DNA from: Oscillospiraceae bacterium
GTDB taxonomy: Bacteria > Bacillota > Clostridia > UBA1212
DNA: 64,000 nt
Assembly (NCBI GenBank): GCA_015069195.1
Contig: SVJA01000003.1
Location: forward strand, 62,001 to 126,000
Reading direction: 5' to 3'
Below, piece after piece: positions 9,232-19,395 of this stretch. The number at the start of each line of letters is the position of its first letter. Positions within the stretch are counted from its first letter, which is position 1. The notes beneath the pieces were generated by a model that saw only the letters and a program-made list of their open reading frames with translations, ran no database searches and was not told the origin of the DNA. The translations under genes and the position numbers were made by a program.

Positions 9232-9358
9232 AAATTCAAAGATTCACAGTTGATAAATTTTGGTGTTGCCCGAGTTTTTTATATGTGATATTATCAAACC
9301 GTCATAGGCAAAAGTAATTGATGTATTTTTGTTCTCACTAAAGAAGGGAGAAGAAAAA

Positions 9359-10378
9359 TTGAGTTTTTTCAGGCAAAATATTGCGATAGATTTGGGTACA
9401 TCTACCATATTGGTGGGTGTCGAAGATAAAGGCATAGTGATAAAGGCACCGTCTATGGTTGCTGTTAAAAATGGTACGGATAATGTTCTTGCAATCGGTG
9501 AGGATGCTATAGTATTGTTGGGCAGAGCACCGGGGGATGTATCCATAATACGTCCTATACAGAACGGTGTTATCTCGAGCTATACCGTTACTAAAAGAAT
9601 GATAGAGTATTTTATGGACAAGGCTGTCAGAAATCCGCTGAAGCGTTTCGTAAAGCCTGATGTCATCATTTGTATTCCCAGCAAGACCACGGGTGTTGAA
9701 AAACGAGCTGTGGAAAAAGCTTGCAAAGATGCGGGTGCCGGCAGAATCTTCTTAATCGAAGAGCCTTTGGCTGCGGCAGTTGGTGCCGGAGTAGACATAT
9801 CCAAACCTTCCGGAAATTTGATTGTAGATGTAGGCGGAGGCACGACGGATGTAGCAGTTATATCATATGAGGGTATTATTACAAGCCGTAGTGTAAAAGT
9901 AGCCGGAGATGTTTTTGATAATGTGATAAAAAATTACATAAAGAAAAAATACGGTATTCTGATAGGGGACAGAACTGCCGAGAATATTAAAATTGAAGCC
10001 GGTTGCTTATATAAGAATTCCAGAAAGGATTCTGTTACGGTGCAGGGCAGTGATTTACAGTCCGGTTTGCCCAAAGAGGTGACGGTGACTTCTGACGAGT
10101 TGGTAGAACCCCTTGTAGAAGCATGTATTCCGATACTTGATGCGGTTAAAGAAGTTTTGGAGGAGACACCGCCAGAACTTGCTGCGGATATATTCGGAAG
10201 GGGTATTATCCTCACAGGCGGCGGTTGTTTGATAGACGGTTTTGATTCGTTGATCCGAACTGTTGCAGGTATAGATGTTACGGTTGCAGATGATGCACAG
10301 CAGTGTGTTGTAAAGGGATGCCTTAAAATTCTTACGGAAATGCCCGAGTCACAAAAGAACGCAATCAGTAGAGTATAA
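9359..10378 (+). CDS. MreB-family actin-like protein
   Basis: A 339-residue bacterial actin homologue. It carries the phosphate-1 motif IAIDLGTSTILVGVE, the phosphate-2 motif NLIVDVGGGTTDVAVIS and the adenosine motif GRGIILTGGG, plus IEEPLAAAVGAG. TTG 9359 is preferred as start, 8 nt after GAAGGGAG; the family normally begins just before the phosphate-1 motif. It is not next to mreC/mreD but directly downstream of the pilus/FHA genes. It could be a paralogue of MreB/Mbl for cell shape or an assembly factor linked to the pilus. Confidence 0.85.
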   Translation: MSFFRQNIAIDLGTSTILVGVEDKGIVIKAPSMVAVKNGTDNVLAIGEDAIVLLGRAPGDVSIIRPIQNGVISSYTVTKRMIEYFMDKAVRNPLKRFVKPDVIICIPSKTTGVEKRAVEKACKDAGAGRIFLIEEPLAAAVGAGVDISKPSGNLIVDVGGGTTDVAVISYEGIITSRSVKVAGDVFDNVIKNYIKKKYGILIGDRTAENIKIEAGCLYKNSRKDSVTVQGSDLQSGLPKEVTVTSDELVEPLVEACIPILDAVKEVLEETPPELAADIFGRGIILTGGGCLIDGFDSLIRTVAGIDVTVADDAQQCVVKGCLKILTEMPESQKNAISRV

Positions 10379-10398
10379 TTTTGTAAAACACTAAAACA

Positions 10399-10435
10399 GC
10401 GGCGTATGACATAGGTGTCGTACGCCGCGTGCTTT
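10399..10435. terminator. Bidirectional terminator between the MreB-like gene and murC
   Basis: A 12-bp stem GCGGCGTATGAC/GTCGTACGCCGC with a 6-nt loop, followed by GTGCTTTTT, between converging genes. Confidence 0.85.
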
Positions 10436-10465
10436 TTATAAAAAATTGGCACAGCTTTTGTCGGG

Positions 10466-11929
10466 TTAGTCTTCTTTGAGAAGTTTTGCTATATGGTTTA
10501 CCGTTCCTGCACCGAGGAGAAGTATTGTATCATCTTTTTGTACTTTTGATTTTAAATATGATGCGATATTCTTGAATTCCGCGATATATACAGCATCTAT
10601 TCCGCATGCGGAGAATTCTTTTGCCAAAGATTCGCCGCTGATTTCATCCGTAAAAGGCTCTCTGGCTGCATATATGTCGGTGACTATTACAAAATCGCTT
10701 TTTTTGAATGCCTCGCAGAATTCACAGTGAAAGTTAAGTGCGCGTGAATATGTGTGGGGTTGGAAGACACTCCAGATTTTTCCGGATGTGGTAGTGTGAG
10801 CTGCTTCGACTGTGGCTTTGATTTCTGTGGGATGATGCGCGTAGTCGTCTATTATAAAAGCCCCGTTTACTTTGCCGACTAATTCGTAACGTCTGCCTGC
10901 ACCTTTGAATTGTTTGAGCCCTTCTGATATGCCGTATGATGGACATCCTGCAATGTCAGCTGCTGCGGCTGTTGCGAGTGCGTTAAGCATATTGTGCTTT
11001 CCGGGAACGTGTAGTTTTGTATGGACAAGTATTTCGCCGTTTTTGCATACTGAAAACTCGTAACCATCATCTATAACACAGTCTGTGTGATGTCCTGTGG
11101 CAGTTACCTCTGATGCATTGTAGTGAAGAACTGAAAATTTACCGTCTGCATTTTTTATTTTTGTTGAAAGCGGTTCAATACCGTATGTTGCGATATTACA
11201 ATGTGCATGCTTCGCTATATCAAGTGTATCTTTGTCATCGGAGCAGAGTATCAGCCACCCTTCCGACGGAACTTTGTTTGCAAGTTCTTTGAATGCATTC
11301 TTTATATCGTCAAGGTCTTTGTAGAAGTCGAGATGTTCTGCTTCTATGTTGAGAATAATGCATATTTGCGGAGATAAGTTGAGAAAATTTGCGTGATATT
11401 CGCAAGCTTCGGTTACGAATAGGTCTCCATGACCTGTTTTTACGTTTGTACCGAGAGTTTGAATGATTCCACCCACGTGTATGCTAGGGTCCATATCTCC
11501 GGCAATTAAAACAGATGCGAGCATCGATGTGGTTGTGGTTTTTCCGTGAGTGCCGGATACCGCAATAGAACATTTGTATTCGCGTGAAAGAGCTCCGAGG
11601 AAGGCGCCGCGCTCTATAACGGGAATATTATTTTTAAGTGCTTTTGTAAATTCCGGATTGTCGTCTGAAATGGCGAGTGTGTAAACCACGAGGCTACAAT
11701 CTTCTGATAAATTATTTTCATTATGACCGATAAAAATTCCTGCTCCCAAATTTGCGAGGCGTTCGGTGGAATTTGAGTCACTTCTGTCAGAACCGGTAAC
11801 TTTGTATCCTCGGTGAAGGGCAATTTCAGCGATACCGCTCATACTGGAACCTCCGATGCCGATGAAATGTATGAGGCAACCGGGTGTCAATTTTATTTCT
11901 GTGGATTTTATATCGTACTTGCTGTCCAA
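10466..11929 (-). CDS. murC: UDP-N-acetylmuramate--L-alanine ligase
   Basis: Cytoplasmic Mur ligase that adds L-alanine to UDP-MurNAc in peptidoglycan precursor synthesis. Seen are the N-terminal IHFIGIGGSSMSGIAEIA Rossmann motif, the ATP-binding GTHGKTTTTSM loop, EACEYHANFLNL, and the C-terminal VFQPHTYSR. I place the start at TTG 11929, 11 nt after AAAGGAG, giving 487 residues; the frame stays open to 12037, and ATG 12013 is an alternative that would add an unusual N-terminal extension. The gene stands alone on the minus strand. Confidence 0.93.
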   Translation of the reverse strand: MDSKYDIKSTEIKLTPGCLIHFIGIGGSSMSGIAEIALHRGYKVTGSDRSDSNSTERLANLGAGIFIGHNENNLSEDCSLVVYTLAISDDNPEFTKALKNNIPVIERGAFLGALSREYKCSIAVSGTHGKTTTTSMLASVLIAGDMDPSIHVGGIIQTLGTNVKTGHGDLFVTEACEYHANFLNLSPQICIILNIEAEHLDFYKDLDDIKNAFKELANKVPSEGWLILCSDDKDTLDIAKHAHCNIATYGIEPLSTKIKNADGKFSVLHYNASEVTATGHHTDCVIDDGYEFSVCKNGEILVHTKLHVPGKHNMLNALATAAAADIAGCPSYGISEGLKQFKGAGRRYELVGKVNGAFIIDDYAHHPTEIKATVEAAHTTTSGKIWSVFQPHTYSRALNFHCEFCEAFKKSDFVIVTDIYAAREPFTDEISGESLAKEFSACGIDAVYIAEFKNIASYLKSKVQKDDTILLLGAGTVNHIAKLLKED

Positions 11930-12062
11930 AGTAATGTATGCTCCTTTGAAAAAATTTGAATTATTACGCCTTGTTTCGGTATATGCCGAGAACATTGTTG
12001 CATACAAATTCATTATAGCATATCGACGCAATAACATTCAATCAATATAAATTATGTACCGT

Positions 12063-12092
12063 TTGGAGAAAAATGAGCATATTATTTATAAT
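12063..12092 (+). promoter_or_regulatory. Promoter of the small 93-residue protein gene
   Basis: TTGGAG (12063-12068), 18-bp spacer and a perfect TATAAT (12087-12092), followed by AAAAGGAGG and the ATG at 12114. Confidence 0.6.
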
Positions 12093-12113
12093 AACTGAAA
12101 AGGAGGCGTTTTT

Positions 12114-12395
12114 ATGGATGTCAAAAAGGGATATGTGCCCGATGTAAGTTCCTTTTTTAATGACGGTAGACAGCATACAGCGGCAGATATTTTCGAATTG
12201 CCCGAAATGCGTCAGGAGACAGTTGCTTTTGAAATGAATGATTTGTATTTGAATTTGAACGAAGTTGTTTCTGACACCTCTGTGAACGGACAGAATGTGC
12301 AGATTTACCGAAAAAAACAAGTTTGCAGAAAATTCGGAAGAAAAAAACATTGCAGAAGAAGGGTTAACGGTAATTTTAAAGGAACTTCATCTTGA
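12114..12395 (+). CDS. Small protein of unknown function
   Basis: A 93-residue protein with an excellent ribosome binding site (AAAAGGAGG, 7 nt before ATG) and its own promoter, so it is likely real. The N-terminal two thirds are acidic (VPDVSSFFNDGRQHTAADIFELPEM); the C-terminal 30 residues are strongly basic with two cysteines (KKQVCRKFGRKKHCRRRVNG). There is no signal peptide or membrane segment. I do not recognise the family. The basic tail could bind nucleic acid, but that is only a guess. Confidence 0.6.
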   Translation: MDVKKGYVPDVSSFFNDGRQHTAADIFELPEMRQETVAFEMNDLYLNLNEVVSDTSVNGQNVQIYRKKQVCRKFGRKKHCRRRVNGNFKGTSS

Positions 12396-12471
12396 CTGTG
12401 ATTTTTAAATACAATATACTAGATGTTGGTTTATGATATTCATTTTTACATAAGAGAAAGGAGTTAGTATT

Positions 12472-12873
12472 GTGTCTGCTACAAATATTTATTATATAAA
12501 TGATGATAGTTTTGATAGGGTCACGATGCAGAGCAGAATGCCTGTGATTATTGACTTTTATGCGGACTGGTGCGGCCCTTGCAGAACATTGGCCTCGATC
12601 ATAGAGAAAGTTGCGGAAATTTACGATGGAAAGGTTGCCGTTTGCAAGATGAATGTTGATGAAAATCCGAGTACACCGAACAGATATAAGATATCTGCTA
12701 TTCCGACAGTGATCTTGTTTGTTGACGGACTTGCTGTCGAGAAGGTGGTAGGACTGCATGATATTGATTTTTATAAAGAATTGTTGGACAAGCACCTTTA
12801 TAAGCCTGAAGTTATTTCCGAGGAAATAGTTGAGGATAGTGATGCAGAGGTAGCTTCGGACCATACGCTTTGA
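12472..12873 (+). CDS. Thioredoxin-family protein
   Basis: A 133-residue cytoplasmic thioredoxin. The active site WCGPC is at residues 33-37, preceded by VIIDFYAD, and the cis-proline segment YKISAIPTVILF follows near residue 80. The fold is complete by about residue 110; an acidic tail (EVISEEIVEDSDAEVAS) is extra. GTG start behind GAAAGGAG. It reduces protein disulfides if a thioredoxin reductase is present elsewhere. A DivIVA-like gene follows 33 bp later, possibly co-transcribed. Confidence 0.88.
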   Translation: MSATNIYYINDDSFDRVTMQSRMPVIIDFYADWCGPCRTLASIIEKVAEIYDGKVAVCKMNVDENPSTPNRYKISAIPTVILFVDGLAVEKVVGLHDIDFYKELLDKHLYKPEVISEEIVEDSDAEVASDHTL

Positions 12874-12906
12874 AATGTTTTTAAATGGTTTGAGAATAGG
12901 AGTGGA

Positions 12907-13620
12907 ATGATTATGGCAAAGGCTGATAACGGACAGAAACTTTTCGGTACGGAATTTAATGGTTTTAATAAAAAACAGGTTACCGAGTACATAGCTTTAC
13001 TTGAGCAAAAATATAACGAAGTCATTTTGCAAAAAGACGAAGAGACTAACGCTCTTGAGGTTTCTTATAATGAGCTTCAGGACAAATATGCGGAATTGTT
13101 TGATTCATATATGGCTCTCCAAGAGGAAAAGGCAAGAATTGCCGATGTTCTTATAGGCGCAGAAAACAGAGCTGCTGAGATTGTCGAACAGGCGAGAACT
13201 GAGGCTGATAAAGAACGCGCGATACTCGAGGCACAGTCTGAAAACTTGAGGGAAACTATTGTGGACAAAAATAAAATACTCAAGGATATGAAAGCTTCTG
13301 CAAACAGTATGGTATCAGAATTCCAAGCTGATATAAATGCAATGGTTCAGGAAATTTGCGCGATGCTTGATCAAAGTATTACAAAGTTAAATGAAAAGAC
13401 AGATGCTGTCATCGGAGATGTTGCCGAGAAAAATGCTGAAAGCAAAGTTGTAGATGAGGCAAGTGAATATATTGACGAGGAAATTTCAGAAAATGTCGAA
13501 GGTGCTGCGGTAGTTGATGACGGAGTTCCGGCAGAGGAATCTGAAAAAATTGTTGACGAAGAGGTTGTCGCTATTTTCTCGGATGAAGAAGAAAGCAATG
13601 ACGGAGATTTTCTGTTATAA
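12907..13620 (+). CDS. DivIVA-like coiled-coil protein
   Basis: A 237-residue protein whose N-terminal part (LFGTEFNGFNKKQVTEYIALLEQKYNEV) matches the membrane-binding domain of DivIVA proteins, with the F-x-x-x-x-x-GF-x-x-x-V pattern. Residues about 30-150 form a long coiled coil; the last 70 residues are highly acidic and probably disordered. DivIVA proteins gather at curved membrane such as poles and septa and recruit division or growth factors. Starts at 12907 and 12913 are both possible behind AATAGGAG. Confidence 0.75.
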   Translation: MIMAKADNGQKLFGTEFNGFNKKQVTEYIALLEQKYNEVILQKDEETNALEVSYNELQDKYAELFDSYMALQEEKARIADVLIGAENRAAEIVEQARTEADKERAILEAQSENLRETIVDKNKILKDMKASANSMVSEFQADINAMVQEICAMLDQSITKLNEKTDAVIGDVAEKNAESKVVDEASEYIDEEISENVEGAAVVDDGVPAEESEKIVDEEVVAIFSDEEESNDGDFLL

Positions 13621-13645
13621 TTGTCTGAAAGTGAGTTATTTTTAA

Positions 13646-13774
13646 ATGGAAAAGAAAAATGACAACAAAAGAAGTTTAGCTGTCAGAATAATGTGTTTGA
13701 TATTAGCGTTTTTGATGGCATCTTCTACTATTTTATATGTATTGTTTTACATCATAGAGTATTTTAAGGCCTAA
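13646..13774 (+). CDS. Small single-span membrane protein upstream of cdaA
   Basis: A 42-residue open reading frame: a lysine-rich N-terminus (MEKKNDNKRSLAVR) and one hydrophobic helix (residues 15-37), then EYFKA. It lies between the DivIVA-like gene and cdaA on the same strand. The ribosome binding site is weak (GTGAG). The positive-inside layout predicts a cytoplasmic N-terminus. Its position next to membrane-bound CdaA is suggestive but proves nothing. I do not recognise a named family. Confidence 0.5.
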   Translation: MEKKNDNKRSLAVRIMCLILAFLMASSTILYVLFYIIEYFKA

Positions 13775-13827
13775 AAAGGCATAGTTTTTATATATTTACT
13801 AATGTGTTCAAATTGGGGTGAACGTTT

Positions 13828-14718
13828 TTGGAATTGGTTATGGCTGCATCCGGTGGTATCGGACGTATATTTACATTTTTAACTGAATATTTCGGTATAG
13901 ATTCCGTATGGGATGTAGTGTTGATTTTGTTGGATCTTGCGATTGTTTCATTCGCGGTATATAAAATCATACAGCTTTTTCACGATTCCAGAGCAAAGCA
14001 AGTCGGTAAGGGAATATTGCTTATCCTGTTGGTAGCTTCGGTTGCAAACCTGCTTAACCTCACAACTGTTTCCTATGTGGTAAATTTGCTGGTGTCCGTA
14101 TTGCCTGTGGCGATAGTAGTGCTTTTTCAATCAGAGATTAAAAGATTGTTTGAAGGCATGGGACATACAAAGCTTCGTGACTATTTCAAAACTGACAAGG
14201 ATAAGGCAAATGCTGCTGCTGAGAAAATTATAGAAGAGATAGTTGTAGCGGTAGAGGATCTTGCTGAGAACCGTGTCGGTGCGTTGATTGTTTTTGAGCG
14301 ACAGACAAATCTCGGGGATGTTATCAGTTCCGGCACAATGATTGACGCTTGTGTAACTTCTGCTTTGATAAGACAGATATTTGTTATAAATACTCCTCTT
14401 CATGACGGTGCTACGGTTATCAGAAACAATAGAATCTATGCATCCGGTTGCTTTTTGCCGCTTACGACAGATTCTACTCTGAACAAAGAATTGGGTACAA
14501 GGCATCGTGCCGGTATAGGAGTAACGGAGATATCGGATTGTATAACAATTATAGTATCGGAAGAAACCGGTATTATATCTTATGCCGTAAACGGTACTCT
14601 AAAAAGAGACATGGACGGAGAATCTCTGAAACGTGTCCTTGGCGATGCACTTTTGAAAGTCGACAAGCTCGATACAAACAACAAGAAAAAAGATGACGGG
14701 GGTAGTGTGAATGAATAA
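13828..14718 (+). CDS. cdaA: Diadenylate cyclase CdaA
   Basis: Membrane-bound enzyme that makes cyclic di-AMP from two ATP. The 296-residue protein has three N-terminal membrane helices (about residues 15-100) and a DAC domain with the DGA motif at 193-195 and RHR at 225-227, both needed for catalysis. TTG start 7 nt after GGGGTG; the ATG at 13840 is less well placed. Its stop overlaps the start of cdaR by 8 bp, so the two are coupled. c-di-AMP controls potassium and osmolyte balance and wall homeostasis. Confidence 0.95.
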   Translation: MELVMAASGGIGRIFTFLTEYFGIDSVWDVVLILLDLAIVSFAVYKIIQLFHDSRAKQVGKGILLILLVASVANLLNLTTVSYVVNLLVSVLPVAIVVLFQSEIKRLFEGMGHTKLRDYFKTDKDKANAAAEKIIEEIVVAVEDLAENRVGALIVFERQTNLGDVISSGTMIDACVTSALIRQIFVINTPLHDGATVIRNNRIYASGCFLPLTTDSTLNKELGTRHRAGIGVTEISDCITIIVSEETGIISYAVNGTLKRDMDGESLKRVLGDALLKVDKLDTNNKKKDDGGSVNE

Positions 14719-16090
14719 AAAAATTCAGAATGTCCTCCATAGTAATTCTTTTTATATTATAGTTTCTATTCTTGTTGCTGTGGCAATTTGGATAGTCGGT
14801 CTGAATACGTCAAATCCTGTGGTTGAGAGTACTATGGAAGTTTCCATAATGTATATAAATGAAAACGTTCCGGCAGAAAGAAAACTTACAAGAACTTCGG
14901 AAATAAACACGACTACTGCTACCGTGAAAGTGTCAGGTCGCCGAAATACGATAAATAATCTTCTTGCAAGTGAAATAAAAGTGTATGCAGATTTTGCGGA
15001 TATTACCGAAACCGGTATTACGCATCTCAAAATAAATGAGCCGAAGTGCGACCGTGTAGGTGTAAAGATTCTTGACTATTTTCCTAAGGAAATAGATGTT
15101 ACCTATGATAAAAAGGCTGATTTGTACCTCGACGTAAAAACAGAATATACAAAGGATATACTGGCAGAGGGATACGAATTTGTGTCTGTGAAAACAGAGC
15201 CGGAAAGTATACATGTCAGCGGTTTTACATCAGATGTAGAAGACCTTGATTATGTAAAAGTAAGTCTTTCCGAACATTTCAAAAAAGGTACGATAAATTC
15301 AGACAGAACGGTAAGTCTTACCAGTGATTATATAACCACTGCAGGTCATAATGTGTCGGCGAATTTTAATACCGAAAAAATATTGGTTAAGATAGAAGTG
15401 GCAAAGCGAGTACCGATAAAGTATTCTGTTGCAGGGAATCCTTCTGCGGATTACTATATTCAAAAGCATGATATATCAAGCGAAAGTGTATTACTCCAGG
15501 GTGATTCGGACACATTGTCTAAAATAACCGAGATAAATCTTGGAAGTGTTGATATTTCGGGTAAAAGCTCTACAGTGAATAAAGAAGTTGATTTGCAAAA
15601 TCTTCTTCCTTCCGGTGTAACGGTTTACGGTGAGCCAAAACGTCATATCACCGTAAAAATAGAAAAATATGTTACTAAGACAATAGAATTAGGTATTGAC
15701 GATATCAGTATTTCCGGAAAAAATGATGCGGAGTTTGATTATGCTGTAAAGTTTACAGATGAGATTATACTTACAAGCGGAAAAGCGTCCGTTGTGATAA
15801 AAGGAAAGTCTACAGCAGTTGACGGAACGAGTGTCAGCTCATTAAAGCCTATGATAGATTTGTCAGACAAGGGCATAGGTTCTTATAAGAATCAGAGAAT
15901 ATCGCTGACTGTTTCTGACGGTGTTACGATAATCGGTGAGTATACGGTAGATGTAGACATAACGGTAAAAGAAGTGCAGGAATCCCTTGCCCCAGGTCAG
16001 AGTGCGACTCCTGCAGAAACTGAAACACCTTCCGTAAGTGATGCTACAACTTCTCCTGTGGAGACGGTAGCACCTACTGCAAAAAATTAA
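14711..16090 (+). CDS. cdaR: CdaR (YbbR-domain) regulator of CdaA
   Basis: A 459-residue protein with one N-terminal membrane helix (residues 13-31) and an extracellular part made of repeated YbbR domains, seen as recurring segments such as PKEIDVTYDKKA, TEKILVKIEVAKRVPIKYSVAG and PKRHITVKIEKYVTKTIEL. CdaR binds CdaA and modulates its activity. The last 35 residues are rich in Thr, Pro and Ala and probably disordered. glmM, which normally follows cdaR, is absent; an unknown membrane protein gene follows instead. Confidence 0.92.
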   Translation: MNKKIQNVLHSNSFYIIVSILVAVAIWIVGLNTSNPVVESTMEVSIMYINENVPAERKLTRTSEINTTTATVKVSGRRNTINNLLASEIKVYADFADITETGITHLKINEPKCDRVGVKILDYFPKEIDVTYDKKADLYLDVKTEYTKDILAEGYEFVSVKTEPESIHVSGFTSDVEDLDYVKVSLSEHFKKGTINSDRTVSLTSDYITTAGHNVSANFNTEKILVKIEVAKRVPIKYSVAGNPSADYYIQKHDISSESVLLQGDSDTLSKITEINLGSVDISGKSSTVNKEVDLQNLLPSGVTVYGEPKRHITVKIEKYVTKTIELGIDDISISGKNDAEFDYAVKFTDEIILTSGKASVVIKGKSTAVDGTSVSSLKPMIDLSDKGIGSYKNQRISLTVSDGVTIIGEYTVDVDITVKEVQESLAPGQSATPAETETPSVSDATTSPVETVAPTAKN

Positions 16091-16113
16091 GTTTTGATTG
16101 TTCAGGTGAGATA

Positions 16114-16950
16114 ATGAGCAAAAAAAATATAAAAAATGTCATTTCGAAAATATTTAATATTTTTTTGATGGTCGGTATTGTATTTCCGATGGTATATTTT
16201 TTGTATCGTTTTGTGATTGAATATTTGGAAAAGTCAATGATAATTACAAGCTTTTCTTCGTCTGTTTTTTCGGCGTGGATGAGTGTGTCGGGATTGTTTC
16301 TTAAACTTTTAATAATATCAGTCTTTTTCCTTTTGATTAAAATATTGACAGTATTACCTATATTATTCAGGAGAGTCAGCAGATATCACCGCGGTACCGA
16401 TGTGAAAGAAATATCTCTTCTAAGCGGAATCGATGACTTAAAAAATCTGGATGTCGAAAAGTTTATTGAGTTATACAAGGAAAATATGTATAGCGCAGAG
16501 AAGACGGCGGCGTTGCTACCTGTTGTTTTGTATGCTGCTGCAACATCTAATCCGGATGCAGAAAAAATATTAGGCTTTATTACCGGAAGTGATTTGACCA
16601 AAAGTGAAGATGTCGATGAGATTGCACATATAAAATGCCAGATAGATGGTAAACCTTATATAGCACTATCATATTACACATGTACCACACCGGAAAATGA
16701 ATACAGATTGTTAGATAATCCTATTACTCGGATCAAAGATACCGGAAACTTTTATAACGAAGATGATGAAAAAACTTTATATATAGCATGCAGCGGTTCG
16801 GGTAGCTACAGACCGATACGATTAAAGCCACTAACTCCACGCATGGTAAAAAAATCCGCTAACGAATATATAAAAGACTTATCGGTAGATGATACAATAT
16901 GGCTTTTCGATGAATTTTCATCAACTTTGGTTAACGTAAAAACAAAATGA
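16114..16950 (+). CDS. Membrane protein of unknown function after cdaR
   Basis: A 278-residue protein with two hydrophobic regions (about residues 12-35 and 48-87) and a soluble C-terminal domain of some 180 residues. The first part of that domain is helical (KFIELYKENMYSAEKTAALLPVVLYAAATS); the rest looks beta-rich with CSGSGSYRPIRLKPLTPRM. It starts 23 bp after cdaR and ends before a strong terminator, so it is probably the last gene of the cdaA operon. I do not recognise the family. Confidence 0.6.
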   Translation: MSKKNIKNVISKIFNIFLMVGIVFPMVYFLYRFVIEYLEKSMIITSFSSSVFSAWMSVSGLFLKLLIISVFFLLIKILTVLPILFRRVSRYHRGTDVKEISLLSGIDDLKNLDVEKFIELYKENMYSAEKTAALLPVVLYAAATSNPDAEKILGFITGSDLTKSEDVDEIAHIKCQIDGKPYIALSYYTCTTPENEYRLLDNPITRIKDTGNFYNEDDEKTLYIACSGSGSYRPIRLKPLTPRMVKKSANEYIKDLSVDDTIWLFDEFSSTLVNVKTK

Positions 16951-16958
16951 TTTAATAC

Positions 16959-17007
16959 AAAACACGGAAGCGGCACATCGTTTTGCGATGTGCCGCTTCC
17001 GTGTTTT
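16959..17007. terminator. Strong bidirectional terminator
   Basis: A perfect 22-bp inverted repeat with a 5-nt TTTTG loop, beginning AAAACACGG and ending CCGTGTTTT, between the cdaA operon and the converging yneA-like gene. Confidence 0.92.
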
Positions 17008-17032
17008 GGGGTTACGATTGAGAAAAAATATA

Positions 17033-17422
17033 TCAACAAGCAGGAATCTGTAAAATCATTCCGGCATAGATGGTATGATGGTCGATGCCGTTTATTTCAC
17101 AAATGTCCCTGATGATATCTCTGGGGTCGGAATCCGGGCAGTTTTCTTTAGCAATGCTCCAAAGTGTATCTCCTGCTTCTACTTCCACAGTAGAGTATGC
17201 AATAGATGTGTCGGAAACATTCGAAGCAAAAGCTATAAGCATACCGCATGTAAGTAATGTAACAATCATAACAACTGTTGCTACAGTATAAGCTTTTTTT
17301 CGGAGAGCTTTCTTTCTTCTGTACTCAGCTCTCTCTTCTCTTCCGCAAACGGGTGTGCATCTGAGATTCTGTAGGGTATAAATAATAGTAGTTATAACGT
17401 TTCCTTTTTTTATATTTGTCAT
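17033..17422 (-). CDS. yneA: YneA-like LysM cell-division suppressor (SOS gene)
   Basis: A 129-residue membrane protein: a basic N-terminal cytoplasmic region, one membrane helix (about residues 45-67), and an extracellular LysM domain (VEVEAGDTLWSIAKENCP ... YAGMILQIP). This is the layout of YneA, which halts division during DNA damage in Bacillus. The assignment is strengthened by GAAC-N4-GTTC type SOS boxes upstream. lexA, often the divergent neighbour, is not present here; gdhA takes that place. Confidence 0.82.
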   Translation of the reverse strand: MTNIKKGNVITTIIYTLQNLRCTPVCGREERAEYRRKKALRKKAYTVATVVMIVTLLTCGMLIAFASNVSDTSIAYSTVEVEAGDTLWSIAKENCPDSDPRDIIRDICEINGIDHHTIYAGMILQIPAC

Positions 17423-17541
17423 ATGTATCTCCTCCTCAAAATATCCGTGAAACGGAATGTGTTGTCGTTATGTACATATAATAATAAGTTGTGTGTCCGA
17501 TAAAAAGGACAATAAAAACCAGTTTGTAATTTTATAACATC

Positions 17542-17588
17542 GAACGATAGTTCTTGAATACGAACATATGTTAGCAGAATAAATGTTC
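17542..17588 (-). promoter_or_regulatory. Cluster of LexA (SOS) boxes for the yneA-like gene
   Basis: GAACGATAGTTC (17542-17553) is a perfect GAAC-N4-GTTC box. GAACATATGTTA (17562-17573) and GAATAAATGTTC (17577-17588) each differ at one consensus base. On the minus strand the perfect box lies between a weak TTCAAG and TATAAA (17535-17530), a position that would block transcription. Confidence 0.8.
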
Positions 17589-17710
17589 GATGTCAATAGC
17601 TATTTTGCAAAAATATCGAAAAAATGTTTTCAATAATCAGATGAGACGAAAAGTGTTCGTTTTGAATGCCATTCAAAGTCTTGATGAAAGGGTGTTTTCG
17701 CAGTTTTTTA

Positions 17711-17739
17711 TTGACATACAAATGGTAAATGATTAAAAT
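17711..17739 (+). promoter_or_regulatory. Sigma-A promoter 1 of gdhA
   Basis: TTGACA (17711-17716), 17-bp spacer, TAAAAT (17734-17739). Only one -10 base differs from consensus. Confidence 0.7.
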
Positions 17740-17751
17740 TAAAAACGCATT

Positions 17752-19213
<1,462 letters not shown>

Positions 19214-19258
19214 TTTAGAGTATTGGTAGCATAATTTTAATAAGGACTTTTACATAAG

Positions 19259-19301
19259 ACAGAGTCGTAATTCTTTCAAAAGTTTTGTGGCTCTGTTTTT
19301 T
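19259..19301 (+). terminator. Terminator of gdhA
   Basis: ACAGAG/CTCTGT stem with a long, partly paired AT-rich loop, followed by TTTTTT. Confidence 0.6.
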
Positions 19302-19395
19302 GATGAATCATTGCACTAAACAAAACTATGTGATAAAATTGCATTAGTAGAAAACCGATTCATTTCAGATCGGATTATCAGAAAGCGGTATTTAT

